Below are positions 1-6,297 of a stretch of DNA of 6,897 bases, one piece after another. Origin of the DNA: JBBDXA01 sp040902585 (GTDB lineage: Bacteria > Planctomycetota > Phycisphaerae > Phycisphaerales > Phycisphaeraceae); the NCBI GenBank assembly GCA_040902585.1, contig JBBDXA010000058.1, positions 1 to 6,897 on the forward strand, read 5' to 3'. The position numbers and the translations under genes were made by a program. Position 1 is the first letter of the stretch. Every line of letters begins with the position of its first letter. Under the pieces are notes generated by a model. That model worked only from the letters and a program-made list of their open reading frames with translations. It did no database searches and was not told the origin of the DNA.

Positions 1-250
1 AGGCGATTGCGCAGAGCATGACGACGCCGAAGATCATCATGAGGGGCTGGAGCCAGAGCAGTTCGTATCCGCAGAGGATGCCGATGTAGAGCGAGCCTGC
101 CAGCGAGCCGCCGCCGAGGGTGATGGCGCTTTGCAGCCAGCCGGGGCCGGAGAGGCGGGTGTTGGTGCCGAGCTTGGCGAAGAAGCCTTTGCTGCGGGCT
201 TCGACGAGGGCTTGTCGGTCGGCTTCGAGTCGTGGGTTGTCTTGTTCCAT
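1..250 (-). CDS. Nramp-family divalent metal transporter, N-terminal part
   Basis: The first 83 codons of a gene that continues past the left edge. The protein begins with about 35 hydrophilic, charged residues (MEQDNPRLEADRQALVEARS...), followed by SGPGWLQSAITLGGGS at about residues 34-49 and a hydrophobic run through residue 83. GPGW followed by a glycine-rich first helix is the usual start of Nramp/MntH-like proton-coupled metal transporters of the inner membrane; this variant (GGGSLAGSLYIG, LLWLQPL) resembles divergent Nramp-like proteins common in planctomycetes. The substrate cannot be deduced because the metal-binding helix 6 is outside the window. The ATG at 248-250 is the only possible start: an in-frame stop lies at 260-262 with no start codon between. 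No clear Shine-Dalgarno sequence precedes it. It is divergent from the small membrane protein at 410, so promoters for both should lie in 251-409, where I see no convincing box. Family call fairly sure, subfamily less so. Confidence 0.8.
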   Translation of the reverse strand, partial: MEQDNPRLEADRQALVEARSKGFFAKLGTNTRLSGPGWLQSAITLGGGSLAGSLYIGILCGYELLWLQPLMMIFGVVMLCAIA

Positions 251-409
251 CTTGCCGTCTCACATCAAAAGGAACCGACGCGAGAATAGGCCGCGCCGAA
301 GGGGCGGGCATTGTAGCGGATGAAGTGAAGGACCGACGCCATCGGGACGAACAGTTTATCGCGATGGCGACCTTCTTCGTTACTCTGTTGGTTGCGTTGT
401 CGCAGCTCC

Positions 410-766
410 ATGAACACCAGGGATTCCATTTCGCTCGCACTTCTGGCCCTCGGCACGCTTGTCTGGGGGTTACTCTCGCTGTGTGTTGTGATGTACGAAG
501 TCCACACATTCGCGGTGATTGATGATTATGACGGAACGTTTCCCACCCGTACCGAATTGGTCATGAAGTATCGCTACGTGCTGCCCGCTGTCGGATGGCT
601 GCTCGGACAGGCGGCAATCGTGGGGTTCTATAGTCTGCGAAAGTCGCCGCGCCGGTGGCTGCTCATCGCCTGTATCTTCGCGTCCCTGTGTGCGCTGAGC
701 TTGCTTCTTACTTGTGTGGAAGGCGCTCGCCTTGGCTGGCATTGGACGTGGAAGGTGCGCACTTGA
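410..766 (+). CDS. small three-helix membrane protein, function unknown
   Basis: I do not recognise a family. The 118-residue product has three hydrophobic stretches at about residues 8-28, 57-75 and 83-103. A polar acidic segment (VIDDYDGTFPTRTE, about 37-50) lies between the first two, KSPRR lies between the second and third, and the tail is basic and aromatic (WHWTWKVRT). Three well-formed helices and an open frame make a real gene more likely than chance. The ATG at 410 was chosen; the frame can extend to a TTG at 392, but that adds only six polar residues. Neither start has a good ribosome site. Codon use is less GC-rich than in the transporter downstream, which suggests a lineage-specific or acquired gene. 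It lies 153 nt upstream of the MFS gene on the same strand, so co-transcription is possible but not shown. Confidence 0.6.
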   Translation: MNTRDSISLALLALGTLVWGLLSLCVVMYEVHTFAVIDDYDGTFPTRTELVMKYRYVLPAVGWLLGQAAIVGFYSLRKSPRRWLLIACIFASLCALSLLLTCVEGARLGWHWTWKVRT

Positions 767-816
767 AACAACTCAAATCGCCGCGCCATGAACATGACAG
801 GTGCGATGATTCGAGC

Positions 817-838
817 CATGCTTGCGAGCCGAAGCATG
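817..838. promoter_or_regulatory. short inverted repeat upstream of the MFS gene
   Basis: CATGCTT (817-823) and AAGCATG (832-838) form a perfect 7-bp inverted repeat around an 8-nt centre. A short direct repeat CGAGCC (812-817, 825-830) overlaps it. It sits about 80 nt before the transporter start codon, where an operator or a weak intrinsic hairpin would fit. There is no U-tract, so a terminator is unlikely. A 7-bp palindrome can occur by chance. Confidence 0.25.
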
Positions 839-906
839 ACCCGAATCCACCCATCCATATGACACGCTCCGCCGATCGTGCCATCATGTGGTTTCAACCT
901 TCGCTC

Positions 907-911
907 GGGAG
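907..911 (+). promoter_or_regulatory. ribosome binding site of the MFS gene
   Basis: GGGAG, 8 nt before the ATG at 920. It decides between this start and the upstream in-frame GTG at 878, which has no such site and would add 14 residues unlike a transporter N-terminus. Confidence 0.55.
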
Positions 912-919
912 TTCCCCCC

Positions 920-2383
920 ATGCCCACACCCCCATCCACCATCTCCAACCGCGGCAAATGGATGGCGCTCATCGCCGCCCTGCTCGGCTGGCTCTTCGAC
1001 GGCTTCGAGATGGGCCTGTTCCCGCTCGTCGGCGGCGACGCGCTGAAGGAACTCTCCCCCGAATCAGGCAGCACCTGGTTCAGCGTCATCATGGCCATGT
1101 TCCTCATCGGCGCGGCGACCGGCGGCGTCCTGTTCGGCTGGCTGGGGGACAAGTTCGGCCGCGTCCGCGCTATGGCGCTGTCCATCTTCACCTACTCCAT
1201 CTTCTCCGGCCTGTGCGGACTGGCCACCGAAGCCTGGCACGTCGCCGTGCTCCGCTTCATCGCCTCACTGGGCATGGGCGGCGAATGGTCCCTCGGCGTC
1301 GCCCTCATCACCGAAATCTGGCCCGGGAAATCACGCGCCTTCATCGCCGGACTCATCGGCGCAGCGGCGAACGTCGGCTTCCTGCTCGTGAACATCCTCT
1401 CCGTCTCCCTGCGAACCGCACTGGGACCCGATGCGCCCTTCCCCTGGCGCCTGCTCCTGATCGCCGGCGCGGCCCCGGCGCTGCTCGTCTTCTTCATCCG
1501 CCTCTTCGTCCCCGAAAGCGAACGCTGGCTGCATGAGAAAGAAAAAGGCACCACAACGCACTGGGCCACGCGCGATCTCATGGGCGTCCTCATCGGCTGC
1601 GCGGCGGCGACCGGCGTCGTCTTCGTCTGGTCTCCGCTCATCGAAACCGGTTTCGCCGTGCAGATTCCCGTCACGATCATCAGCCTGGGCATTGCCCTCG
1701 TCGGCTACATGTTCCCCGTCTGGCGCTACCTCCAGCGCTCCGACAAGAGTTCCATCGCTGCCGGCGGAAAGGCGTTCAGCAGCAGCGCCGACGCGGGCAG
1801 CACCATCAAACGCCTGCTGCTGGGCGCTTCGCTCACGGGCGTCGCGCTCTTGGGCACGTGGGGCACGATCCAGTGGATCCAGCGCTGGGCCCGCGAACTT
1901 ATCAAAGACGGGAAAGGCCCGCGCTTCGGCGCGGAGTACGTCGGCATGATGATCGCCGGCGGCGCGATCTTCGGCACCATCCTCGCCGCGGTCATCGCCG
2001 ACAAGATCGGCCGGCGCATCACCTACACGCTCCTGTGCCTGGGCTCGCTGGGGGCGTGCCTGCTCCTGTTCCGCGAAGACATGGTCTACGGCCCGGAGTT
2101 CCTCTGGCTCTCATGCCTGGCGGGCATGGTCACCGCCGGGTTCTACGGCTTCTTTCCGTTCTACCTGCCTGAGCTTTTCAGGACGCGAGTCCGCGCGACG
2201 AGTCAGGGGTTCGCGTTCAACTTCGGGCGCATCCTCGCCGCGGTCGGCGCCCTTCAGACCAGCAGGCTCGAAGAAGCCTTTGGCTTCGCCAAGGCCTGTT
2301 CGGCACTCGCATTTATCTATCTCATCGGCGTGGTGATCGTATGGTTCGGCCCGGAGACGAAGGGCAAACCGCTGCCGGAGTAG
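920..2383 (+). CDS. MFS transporter, NanT-like 14-helix arrangement
   Basis: A major facilitator superfamily secondary transporter of the inner membrane, 487 residues. Visible motifs: DGFE in helix 1 (27-30); the MFS loop signature GWLGDKFGRVRA after helix 2 (73-84); RFIASLGMGGEWSLG (112-126), matching the helix 4 signature of sugar- and organic-acid porters; PESERWL after helix 6 (198-204); the second-half signature ADKIGRR (360-366); PELFRTRVRA (417-426); and the C-terminal PETKGKPL (478-485). Beyond the usual six-plus-six helices, two extra hydrophobic segments (about 219-239 and 248-268) lie between helices 6 and 7. This 14-helix plan is the one described for the E. coli sialic acid carrier NanT (496 residues). 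The substrate is not readable; a sugar acid or other carboxylate with proton symport is the likeliest inference. The gene ends inside the first unit of the 8-bp repeat array and converges on the phosphatase gene. Confidence 0.9.
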   Translation: MPTPPSTISNRGKWMALIAALLGWLFDGFEMGLFPLVGGDALKELSPESGSTWFSVIMAMFLIGAATGGVLFGWLGDKFGRVRAMALSIFTYSIFSGLCGLATEAWHVAVLRFIASLGMGGEWSLGVALITEIWPGKSRAFIAGLIGAAANVGFLLVNILSVSLRTALGPDAPFPWRLLLIAGAAPALLVFFIRLFVPESERWLHEKEKGTTTHWATRDLMGVLIGCAAATGVVFVWSPLIETGFAVQIPVTIISLGIALVGYMFPVWRYLQRSDKSSIAAGGKAFSSSADAGSTIKRLLLGASLTGVALLGTWGTIQWIQRWARELIKDGKGPRFGAEYVGMMIAGGAIFGTILAAVIADKIGRRITYTLLCLGSLGACLLLFREDMVYGPEFLWLSCLAGMVTAGFYGFFPFYLPELFRTRVRATSQGFAFNFGRILAAVGALQTSRLEEAFGFAKACSALAFIYLIGVVIVWFGPETKGKPLPE

Positions 2384-2493
2384 TGACGGAGTGGCGAAGT
2401 AACGGAGTAACGAAGTGACGGAGTGACGGAGTGACGGAATGTGAAATCCGATACTTCGTTACTCCGTCACTCCGTTACTTCCCCCTCCGTCAC
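2383..2493. repeat. degenerate 8-bp tandem array with an inverted second half
   Basis: Seven head-to-tail octamers occupy 2383-2438: GTGACGGA, GTGGCGAA, GTAACGGA, GTAACGAA, then GTGACGGA three times. After a degenerate 8-nt centre the same unit runs in reverse complement: TCCGATAC (2447), TTCGTTAC, TCCGTCAC, TCCGTTAC (to 2478), then TTCCCCC and another TCCGTCAC (2486-2493). The halves can fold into a long imperfect hairpin between two convergent genes, where it could act as a bidirectional terminator; that is inference. The array overlaps the last base of the MFS stop codon and the last codons of the phosphatase gene. Confidence 0.85.
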
Positions 2494-3186
2494 TTCCCCC
2501 TCATGCTCCGCAATATTCCCCACGCGCAGTTCGCCCTTCTGATTCGCCTGCCAGTATCGCCCGGACTCGACATGCAGGCATGTCAGCCAGCCGCCGCCGT
2601 AACAGCAGGTGTCGATGCAGATGGCGTGGCCGACGTTCACCGGGTTGCCTTCGCGCTGGGCGGTGTGACCGCAGATGATGACCTTGCCACTGATGTGCGG
2701 CTGCGGATCGTGAAACTTCTGCCAGCGCAGCACGCTGGACTGTTGAACAGGCATCGGCGTGAAGGGATCGACGTAGCCATGCACGAAGATGTGCGTGTCG
2801 GTCTCATGCCAGTCCCGGCAGCCGAACTGGAGGAAGTGCCAATGTTCTTCGGGCACTTCCTTGAGGGCGACGGAGAAGGGCACGCCGCCGCGCCCGACGT
2901 AGGAGCGCAGCGTGTGATCGCCGCCGCACATGCACCAGGCGCGGAGGTTGTTCATATCAAAGAGCGATTCGAGCATCATCTCTTCGTGGTTGCCCAACAG
3001 CGCGACGAGGTTGTGCGATTTGGCAAGGCCGATCATGCGATCAATCACGCCGCGCGAATCAGGACCGCAATCGACGTAATCACCCAGCGTGATGAGTTGA
3101 TCCTCGCTCGAAGGCTGGACGGCATCGAGCAGCGCGTCCAAGGCGCGGAGGCAGCCGTGAATGTCACCAATGACGAGGGTACGCAT
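2467..3186 (-). CDS. PPP-family metallophosphatase (serine/threonine-type)
   Basis: A calcineurin-like phosphoesterase of the PPP branch, 239 residues, using two metal ions to hydrolyse phosphomonoesters. All core motifs are visible: GDIHG (7-11), GDYVDCGPDSRG (35-46), GNHE (65-68), the histidine of FVHG (134-137) and GHT (173-175). This order matches bacterial lambda-phosphatase/PrpE-like proteins, which act on phosphoproteins or, in some cases, on diadenosine tetraphosphate; the sequence does not decide between them. There is no signal peptide, so it should be cytoplasmic. The ATG at 3184-3186 gives the usual MRTLVIGDIHG start; an in-frame ATG at 3199-3201 would add MLPHL. Neither has a clear ribosome site. 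The extreme C-terminus GEVTEGEVTE is translated from the adjacent 8-bp repeat array, so the natural end was probably shorter. Confidence 0.9.
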   Translation of the reverse strand: MRTLVIGDIHGCLRALDALLDAVQPSSEDQLITLGDYVDCGPDSRGVIDRMIGLAKSHNLVALLGNHEEMMLESLFDMNNLRAWCMCGGDHTLRSYVGRGGVPFSVALKEVPEEHWHFLQFGCRDWHETDTHIFVHGYVDPFTPMPVQQSSVLRWQKFHDPQPHISGKVIICGHTAQREGNPVNVGHAICIDTCCYGGGWLTCLHVESGRYWQANQKGELRVGNIAEHEGEVTEGEVTE

Positions 3187-3220
3187 GAGGTGAGGAAGCA
3201 TAGCATCCGCGCGGCGCGGA

Positions 3221-3385
3221 AAATCTCAAAGGGGAAAGCTCCAAATCACAAACAAATCTCAAAAAGGAACTTTCAAGGCGCGAAAGAACCGGCAAAGGCG
3301 CGGGCAAACATGCTTGATTTGAGACTTGAAAATTCTGTCTTTCTTGGAGCTTGTTTGAGGTTTGGAGCTTTTGTCTTTGGAGTTT
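3221..3385. repeat. intergenic long imperfect inverted repeat, AAGCTCCAAA type
   Basis: Upstream of the phosphatase gene. The strand is A-rich on the left and T-rich on the right. A 21-nt arm at 3235-3255 pairs with 3351-3371 at 19 of 21 positions, with AAAGCTCCAAA and CAAACAA exact. Degenerate direct copies occur within each side: AAATCTCAAA at 3221-3230 and 3254-3263; TTGGAGCTT at 3344-3352 and 3362-3370, and TTTGGAGTTT at 3376-3385. The composition is unlike the GC-rich genes around it. It contains no gene and is unrelated to the 8-bp array on the other side of the phosphatase. Confidence 0.7.
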
Positions 3386-3401
3386 CCGCCCTCCGCGGCG
3401 C

Positions 3402-3430
3402 TTGACGTTTTCGCCCCTATCTCCTACCCT
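3402..3430 (+). promoter_or_regulatory. sigma-70-like promoter of tRNA-Ile
   Basis: TTGACG (3402-3407) and TACCCT (3425-3430) are separated by exactly 17 nt. The -35 matches the consensus at five of six positions, and the -10 keeps the TA...T positions. Initiation near 3437 would leave a leader of about 29 nt before the tRNA. The following YbhB-family gene could be read from the same promoter. Confidence 0.5.
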
Positions 3431-3465
3431 GCCAAGTCCGTTTCAGGCTTGCCTGTTACGGCTTC

Positions 3466-3539
3466 GGGCTTGTAGCTCAGTTGGCTAGAGCGCACCGCTG
3501 ATAACGGTGAGGTCGGGTGTTCGAGTCACCCCAGGCCCA
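3466..3539 (+). tRNA. tRNA-Ile (anticodon GAT)
   Basis: A complete 74-nt cloverleaf. Acceptor GGGCTTG pairs with CAGGCCC (one G-U), the D arm is GCTC/GAGC, the anticodon stem CACCG/CGGTG encloses the loop CTGATAA with anticodon GAT at 3500-3502, and the T arm is GGGTG/CACCC around TTCGAGT. The discriminator is A3539. CCA is not encoded (TTT follows), so a CCA-adding enzyme is required. Confidence 0.97.
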
Positions 3540-3623
3540 TTTCCCACTTCGACGACGGCCGCGGATTCCCCATGCTTTCCCGCGCCAGCCGTTCGCCATA
3601 TTCCACTTGCAGCGGTTCCCTTT

Positions 3624-3628
3624 AGGAG
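3624..3628 (+). promoter_or_regulatory. ribosome binding site of the YbhB-family gene
   Basis: AGGAG, 7 nt before the ATG at 3636. It fixes the start; the open frame runs upstream into the tRNA-Ile gene and must not be extended that far. Confidence 0.75.
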
Positions 3629-3635
3629 CTCTGCG

Positions 3636-4148
3636 ATGCTTCAGACAGGCAAACAATCCGTCGGTTCGATCCTGGTGCGAAGCGATGCGTTCGAGGATGG
3701 CCACGCCATCCCGCGCGATCACACCGCTGATGGCGAAGACGCATCGCCATCCTTGATCTGGTCGCGCGTGCCGGAGGGCACGCAGTCGCTGGCATTGATC
3801 TGCGATGACCCTGATGCCATGACACTTCAGCCCTGGGTGCATTGGGTGCTCTACAACCTGCCCGGCACGCTCACGCTCCTGCCGCCGCGCCTGCCGCGCG
3901 CCGCAACACTGGAGCGACCGGCGAGCGTGGCGGGCGCACTGCAAGGCAAGAACTCGTGGACTTCGATGAACCTCGGCTACCGCGGCCCCAATCCGCCGGC
4001 GGGCAAAGCTCATCGCTATCGCTTTCATCTCTTTGCTCTGGACACGAAACTCGACGTGCCCCCGGGCATCGACAAGAACGCACTCATCATCGCCATGCGC
4101 GGGCGCATCCTGGGCGAAGGCACGCTGACAGGGACGTACAAGAAGTAA
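3636..4148 (+). CDS. YbhB/YbcL family Raf kinase inhibitor-like (PEBP) protein
   Basis: A 170-residue protein of the phosphatidylethanolamine-binding protein fold, about the usual length for bacterial members. Family landmarks in order: SDAFEDGHAIPRDHT (16-30), SPSLIWSRVPEGTQSLALICDDPDA (37-61) with the DPD ligand-pocket motif, WVHWVLYNLP (67-76), GYRGPNPPAGKAHRYRF (114-130) and the FALD/TGTYKK end. The conserved pocket residues (D58, D60, H69, GYRGP, H126) are present. The biochemical role of bacterial YbhB proteins is poorly defined; the fold binds anionic or phospholipid-like ligands, and no kinase partner is implied here. There is no signal peptide, so it is probably cytoplasmic. It follows tRNA-Ile by 96 nt with no obvious terminator between, and its stop is only 3 nt from the stop of the convergent TerC gene. 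Confidence 0.93.
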   Translation: MLQTGKQSVGSILVRSDAFEDGHAIPRDHTADGEDASPSLIWSRVPEGTQSLALICDDPDAMTLQPWVHWVLYNLPGTLTLLPPRLPRAATLERPASVAGALQGKNSWTSMNLGYRGPNPPAGKAHRYRFHLFALDTKLDVPPGIDKNALIIAMRGRILGEGTLTGTYKK

Positions 4149-4151
4149 TCG

Positions 4152-4925
4152 CTACCCGCCTTTTGCCTTCTCGCGCACCTTCGCCGCCCGCAGGTTCAGC
4201 GCCTCGACGAACACGCTGAAGATCATCGCCGCGTAGATGTAGCCTTTGCCGATGTGCTGATGGAAGCCGTCCGCCACCAGCACCGCGCCGATCATCAGGA
4301 GGAACGAGAGCGCGAGCATCTTCGTCGTCGGATGTTTCTTGATGAAGTTCGCGATCGGGCCGGCGAAGATGAGCATGACGATGATCGACAGCACCACCGC
4401 CGTGATCATCACCGCGATCGGCTGCCACGTGTGCCCCTCCTTGCCCTTGACCATGCCGACCGCCGTGATGACCGAGTCGAGCGAGAAGACGAGGTCGAGC
4501 ATGATGATCTGCGTCACGACCGACTTGAAGCTGGCGATGGCTTTGGGCTGACGCAGCGTTTCCTTTGAGCCTTCGAGCTTGTCGTGAATCTCGTGCGTGG
4601 CTTTATAGATGAGGAAGCCGCCGCCCAGGATCAGGATGAGGTCGCGCCCGCTGATGCCCAGGTTCCCGTCGGTGACCGGATCGGGCAGAGGCAGGTGAAA
4701 CAGCGGCGTCTTCAGCCGCATGATCCAGGTGATGCCCAGGAGCAGCCCGATGCGCATGACCATCGCCAGCAGCAGGCCCACCCTTCGCGCCCGCGGCTGC
4801 TGCTCCTCGGGCAGTTTCTCGGCGAGCACGGAGATGAACACGATGTTGTCGATGCCCAGCACGATCTCCATCACGGTGAGCGTGGCGAGGGCGGCGAGAT
4901 ATTCGACGGTGAGCAGTTCAGCCAC
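4152..4925 (-). CDS. TerC family integral membrane protein
   Basis: A 257-residue polytopic protein with seven likely helices at about 10-31, 50-69, 93-109, 134-158, 167-189, 202-220 and 227-244. The TerC hallmark MEIVLGIDNIVFISVL is at 19-34, and the second acidic motif DLVFSLDSV at 144-152. The conserved membrane acidic residues E20, D26, D144 and D150 are present. TerC proteins were named from tellurium resistance; related members help load Mn2+ onto exported proteins or export Mn2+. No other ter gene is in the window, so a general metal-handling role is more likely than tellurite resistance. The GTG at 4923-4925 was chosen because AAGGAG lies 7 nt before it and the family N-terminus begins there; the ATG at 4994 would add 23 residues with no family character. 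A TTGACC at 5027-5032 (minus strand) could be a -35 box. Confidence 0.93.
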   Translation of the reverse strand: MAELLTVEYLAALATLTVMEIVLGIDNIVFISVLAEKLPEEQQPRARRVGLLLAMVMRIGLLLGITWIMRLKTPLFHLPLPDPVTDGNLGISGRDLILILGGGFLIYKATHEIHDKLEGSKETLRQPKAIASFKSVVTQIIMLDLVFSLDSVITAVGMVKGKEGHTWQPIAVMITAVVLSIIVMLIFAGPIANFIKKHPTTKMLALSFLLMIGAVLVADGFHQHIGKGYIYAAMIFSVFVEALNLRAAKVREKAKGG

Positions 4926-4932
4926 GGCGCGG

Positions 4933-4938
4933 CTCCTT
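4933..4938 (-). promoter_or_regulatory. ribosome binding site that selects the TerC GTG start
   Basis: AAGGAG on the minus strand with a 7-nt spacer to the GTG at 4925. It is the strongest Shine-Dalgarno sequence in the window and argues against the upstream ATG at 4994. Confidence 0.8.
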
Positions 4939-4998
4939 GCGGACGAAACAAGGTGACAACGTAACACAAGCACAGCGCAGGCTGATCCCCGCACACCC

Positions 4999-5007
4999 TG
5001 CTACAAT
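4999..5007 (+). promoter_or_regulatory. extended -10 promoter of tRNA-Pro
   Basis: TGCTACAAT: an extended -10 (TG, one base, then TACAAT at five of six positions). Initiation near 5014 would give a leader of about 37 nt before the tRNA. No good -35 box is seen at the expected distance, which extended -10 promoters tolerate. Confidence 0.45.
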
Positions 5008-5050
5008 CCTCCCGACGCTCCGGCCGGGTCAAGGCCGCCCGTCACGCCAT

Positions 5051-5125
5051 CGGGGCGTAGCTCAGCTTGGCTAGAGCGCGTGGTTTGGGTCCACGAGGTC
5101 GCAGGTTCGAATCCTGTCGCCCCGA
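5051..5125 (+). tRNA. tRNA-Pro (anticodon TGG)
   Basis: A complete 75-nt cloverleaf. Acceptor CGGGGCG pairs with CGCCCCG, including the C1-G72 pair typical of bacterial tRNA-Pro. The D arm is GCTC/GAGC, the anticodon stem CGTGG/CCACG encloses TTTGGGT with anticodon TGG at 5086-5088, and the T arm is GCAGG/CCTGT around TTCGAAT. The discriminator is A5125 and CCA is not encoded. The last 10 bases belong to the 15-bp repeat that bounds the downstream island, so this tRNA is the probable integration target. Confidence 0.97.
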
Positions 5126-5130
5126 TTTAG
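5116..5130 (+). repeat. attachment-site repeat, tRNA-side copy (attL-like)
   Basis: GTCGCCCCGATTTAG. Bases 5116-5125 are the 3' end of tRNA-Pro (two T-stem bases, the acceptor strand and the discriminator), followed by TTTAG. It is identical to 6381-6395, and identity stops abruptly on both sides (T5115 against A6380, T5131 against A6396). Confidence 0.8.
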
Positions 5131-5244
5131 TCTCGAAATAACCTTGAGCCGGGAAAGCCGGAACGAGCGAACGCTGGATCGATAGCGATGGTGATCTCCA
5201 AACCGGCAGAGAGCTGAAATGGGTCGTGGTAATGGGTTAATGCA

Positions 5245-6297
5245 ATGCCGCTGAAGGCAATAGAGAACAACGAGGTATTGATTGCGCCTCTGCTCAGCCA
5301 GGAGCGATGGGAGCGGCTGCGTACGGACGTGAGGGCGAAGCGCGTTACTCTGCGCATGGCGTGCTGTGACACCGAAGCTCTGGTGCGCGAGAGCAAGCTG
5401 GGCACGCGGCACTTCTACCACAAGCCGGGGGCCGAATGTGGCGCTAAAGGCGAGACGCTTGAGCACCTGCTGATCAAGGAACAGGTCGCGCTGGGAGCAT
5501 GCGATGCGGGGTGTGAAGTGGACACCGAAGTCCAAGGCAGGGGCTGGCGAGCCGACGTGCTGGCGACCCGAGACACGACCCGCGTCGCCTTTGAGGTTCA
5601 GTGGTCGGCCCAGACGCTGGAAGAGACGTCTTTTCGGCAGGACCGCTACGCCGAGGACTATGTGCAATGCGCGTGGTTGTTCCGCCGGATGCCGAAGGGT
5701 GCCAAGACAATTTTGGAGCTGCCGATGTTCCAACTCGGTCTCTCGGATCCGCAGCAGCCGCAGGCCGCGGGCATGTCCATCCGACAGTTTGCCGCCGCGA
5801 TGCTCAGCGGACTTTTCAAGTTCTGTGAGTCGGCCTCGGCACTGGACCGGCAGGCAATGAAGGTGCAGTTTTTCGACTACAAGTGCTGGAAGTGCCACCA
5901 CGAATGCCACGCGTATCGCGTGACCAACGATCAATGTGGCCTTATCACGCAGCATGGCGATGCCATCGCGTACATTGAAGAAGCATTCCAAGAGGGCGCG
6001 GAATATTCCCCAGACGCACTTCAGGCCGTCCACAACTACTTGAGATCCGAAGCCGGAAGACAATTGCGGTTGGGGGCAATCAAGACCCGATTTAGCAAAA
6101 CGGCTGGACGGTCCTACATGTCACAGGGTTGCCCGAACTGCGATGCGCTGTTCGGCGAATTCTATCTGAGACATGAACCGGAAGGATTTGCGGCCGAACC
6201 AATTGTGGACCTCAATATTTCGGTCACGCTGCCCCATCCCGTTGTCCGTGACCAACCACACTGGTGTTACTCACCAACAAAGGAGTTTTGCTGCTGA
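5245..6297 (+). CDS. CoiA-like PD-(D/E)XK nuclease with cysteine pairs
   Basis: A 350-residue protein resembling the competence protein CoiA family, whose core is a predicted restriction-endonuclease-like nuclease domain. The core lies at about residues 54-148: FYHKPG (57-62), GETLEHLLIKEQ (69-80), WRADVLA (101-107) and AFEVQWSAQTLEE (115-127), then RQDRY (131-135) and the helix into WLFRR (144-148). E73, D104, E117 and Q119 are the likely metal-binding and catalytic set. The C-terminal half carries CWKCHHEC (214-221) and CPNC (296-299), a possible zinc-binding pair of knuckles. The ATG at 5245 is the first possible start because an in-frame TAA lies at 5230-5232; no strong ribosome site precedes it. 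CoiA acts in DNA uptake in naturally competent Firmicutes, but family members are widespread in accessory DNA where competence is not implied. As the sole cargo of an island, a role in defence against foreign DNA or in element maintenance is an inference. The nuclease call is firm, the role is not. Confidence 0.85.
   Translation: MPLKAIENNEVLIAPLLSQERWERLRTDVRAKRVTLRMACCDTEALVRESKLGTRHFYHKPGAECGAKGETLEHLLIKEQVALGACDAGCEVDTEVQGRGWRADVLATRDTTRVAFEVQWSAQTLEETSFRQDRYAEDYVQCAWLFRRMPKGAKTILELPMFQLGLSDPQQPQAAGMSIRQFAAAMLSGLFKFCESASALDRQAMKVQFFDYKCWKCHHECHAYRVTNDQCGLITQHGDAIAYIEEAFQEGAEYSPDALQAVHNYLRSEAGRQLRLGAIKTRFSKTAGRSYMSQGCPNCDALFGEFYLRHEPEGFAAEPIVDLNISVTLPHPVVRDQPHWCYSPTKEFCC

Noticed and set aside
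655..1536. A 293-codon plus-strand open frame overlapping the MFS gene
   Set aside because: The translation is rich in Arg, His and Pro, typical of an out-of-frame reading of GC-rich coding DNA. The MFS frame has the signatures.
2383..2493. A CRISPR array
   Set aside because: Units are 8 bp, contiguous, degenerate and change orientation halfway. There are no spacers and no cas genes.
2431..3405. A 324-codon plus-strand open frame
   Set aside because: It is antisense to the phosphatase gene, begins in the octamer array and runs into the A/T-rich repeat. The opposite strand carries all PPP motifs in order.
3477..4028. A 183-codon minus-strand open frame starting opposite the YbhB gene and ending WGDSNTRPHRYQRCALAN
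   Set aside because: The ending is antisense tRNA-Ile and the body opposes the YbhB-family gene, which has the ribosome site and all family motifs.
4152..4925. A tellurite-resistance operon
   Set aside because: Only a TerC-family protein is present. No TerD/E/Z-like gene is in the window, and lone TerC genes are common.
5131..5244. A possible integrase or excisionase remnant, or recombinase arm sites, between tRNA-Pro and the nuclease gene
   Set aside because: Frames were read by eye and no recombinase motif was found. CCGG-GAAAG-CCGG is too short to call an arm site or hairpin with confidence.
5071..6063. A 330-codon minus-strand open frame ending in NRGDRIRTCDLVDPNHAL
   Set aside because: The end is the antisense translation of tRNA-Pro, a well-known annotation artefact (GDRIRTCD-type tails). 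The rest is the shadow of the CoiA-like gene, which has clear family motifs on the other strand.
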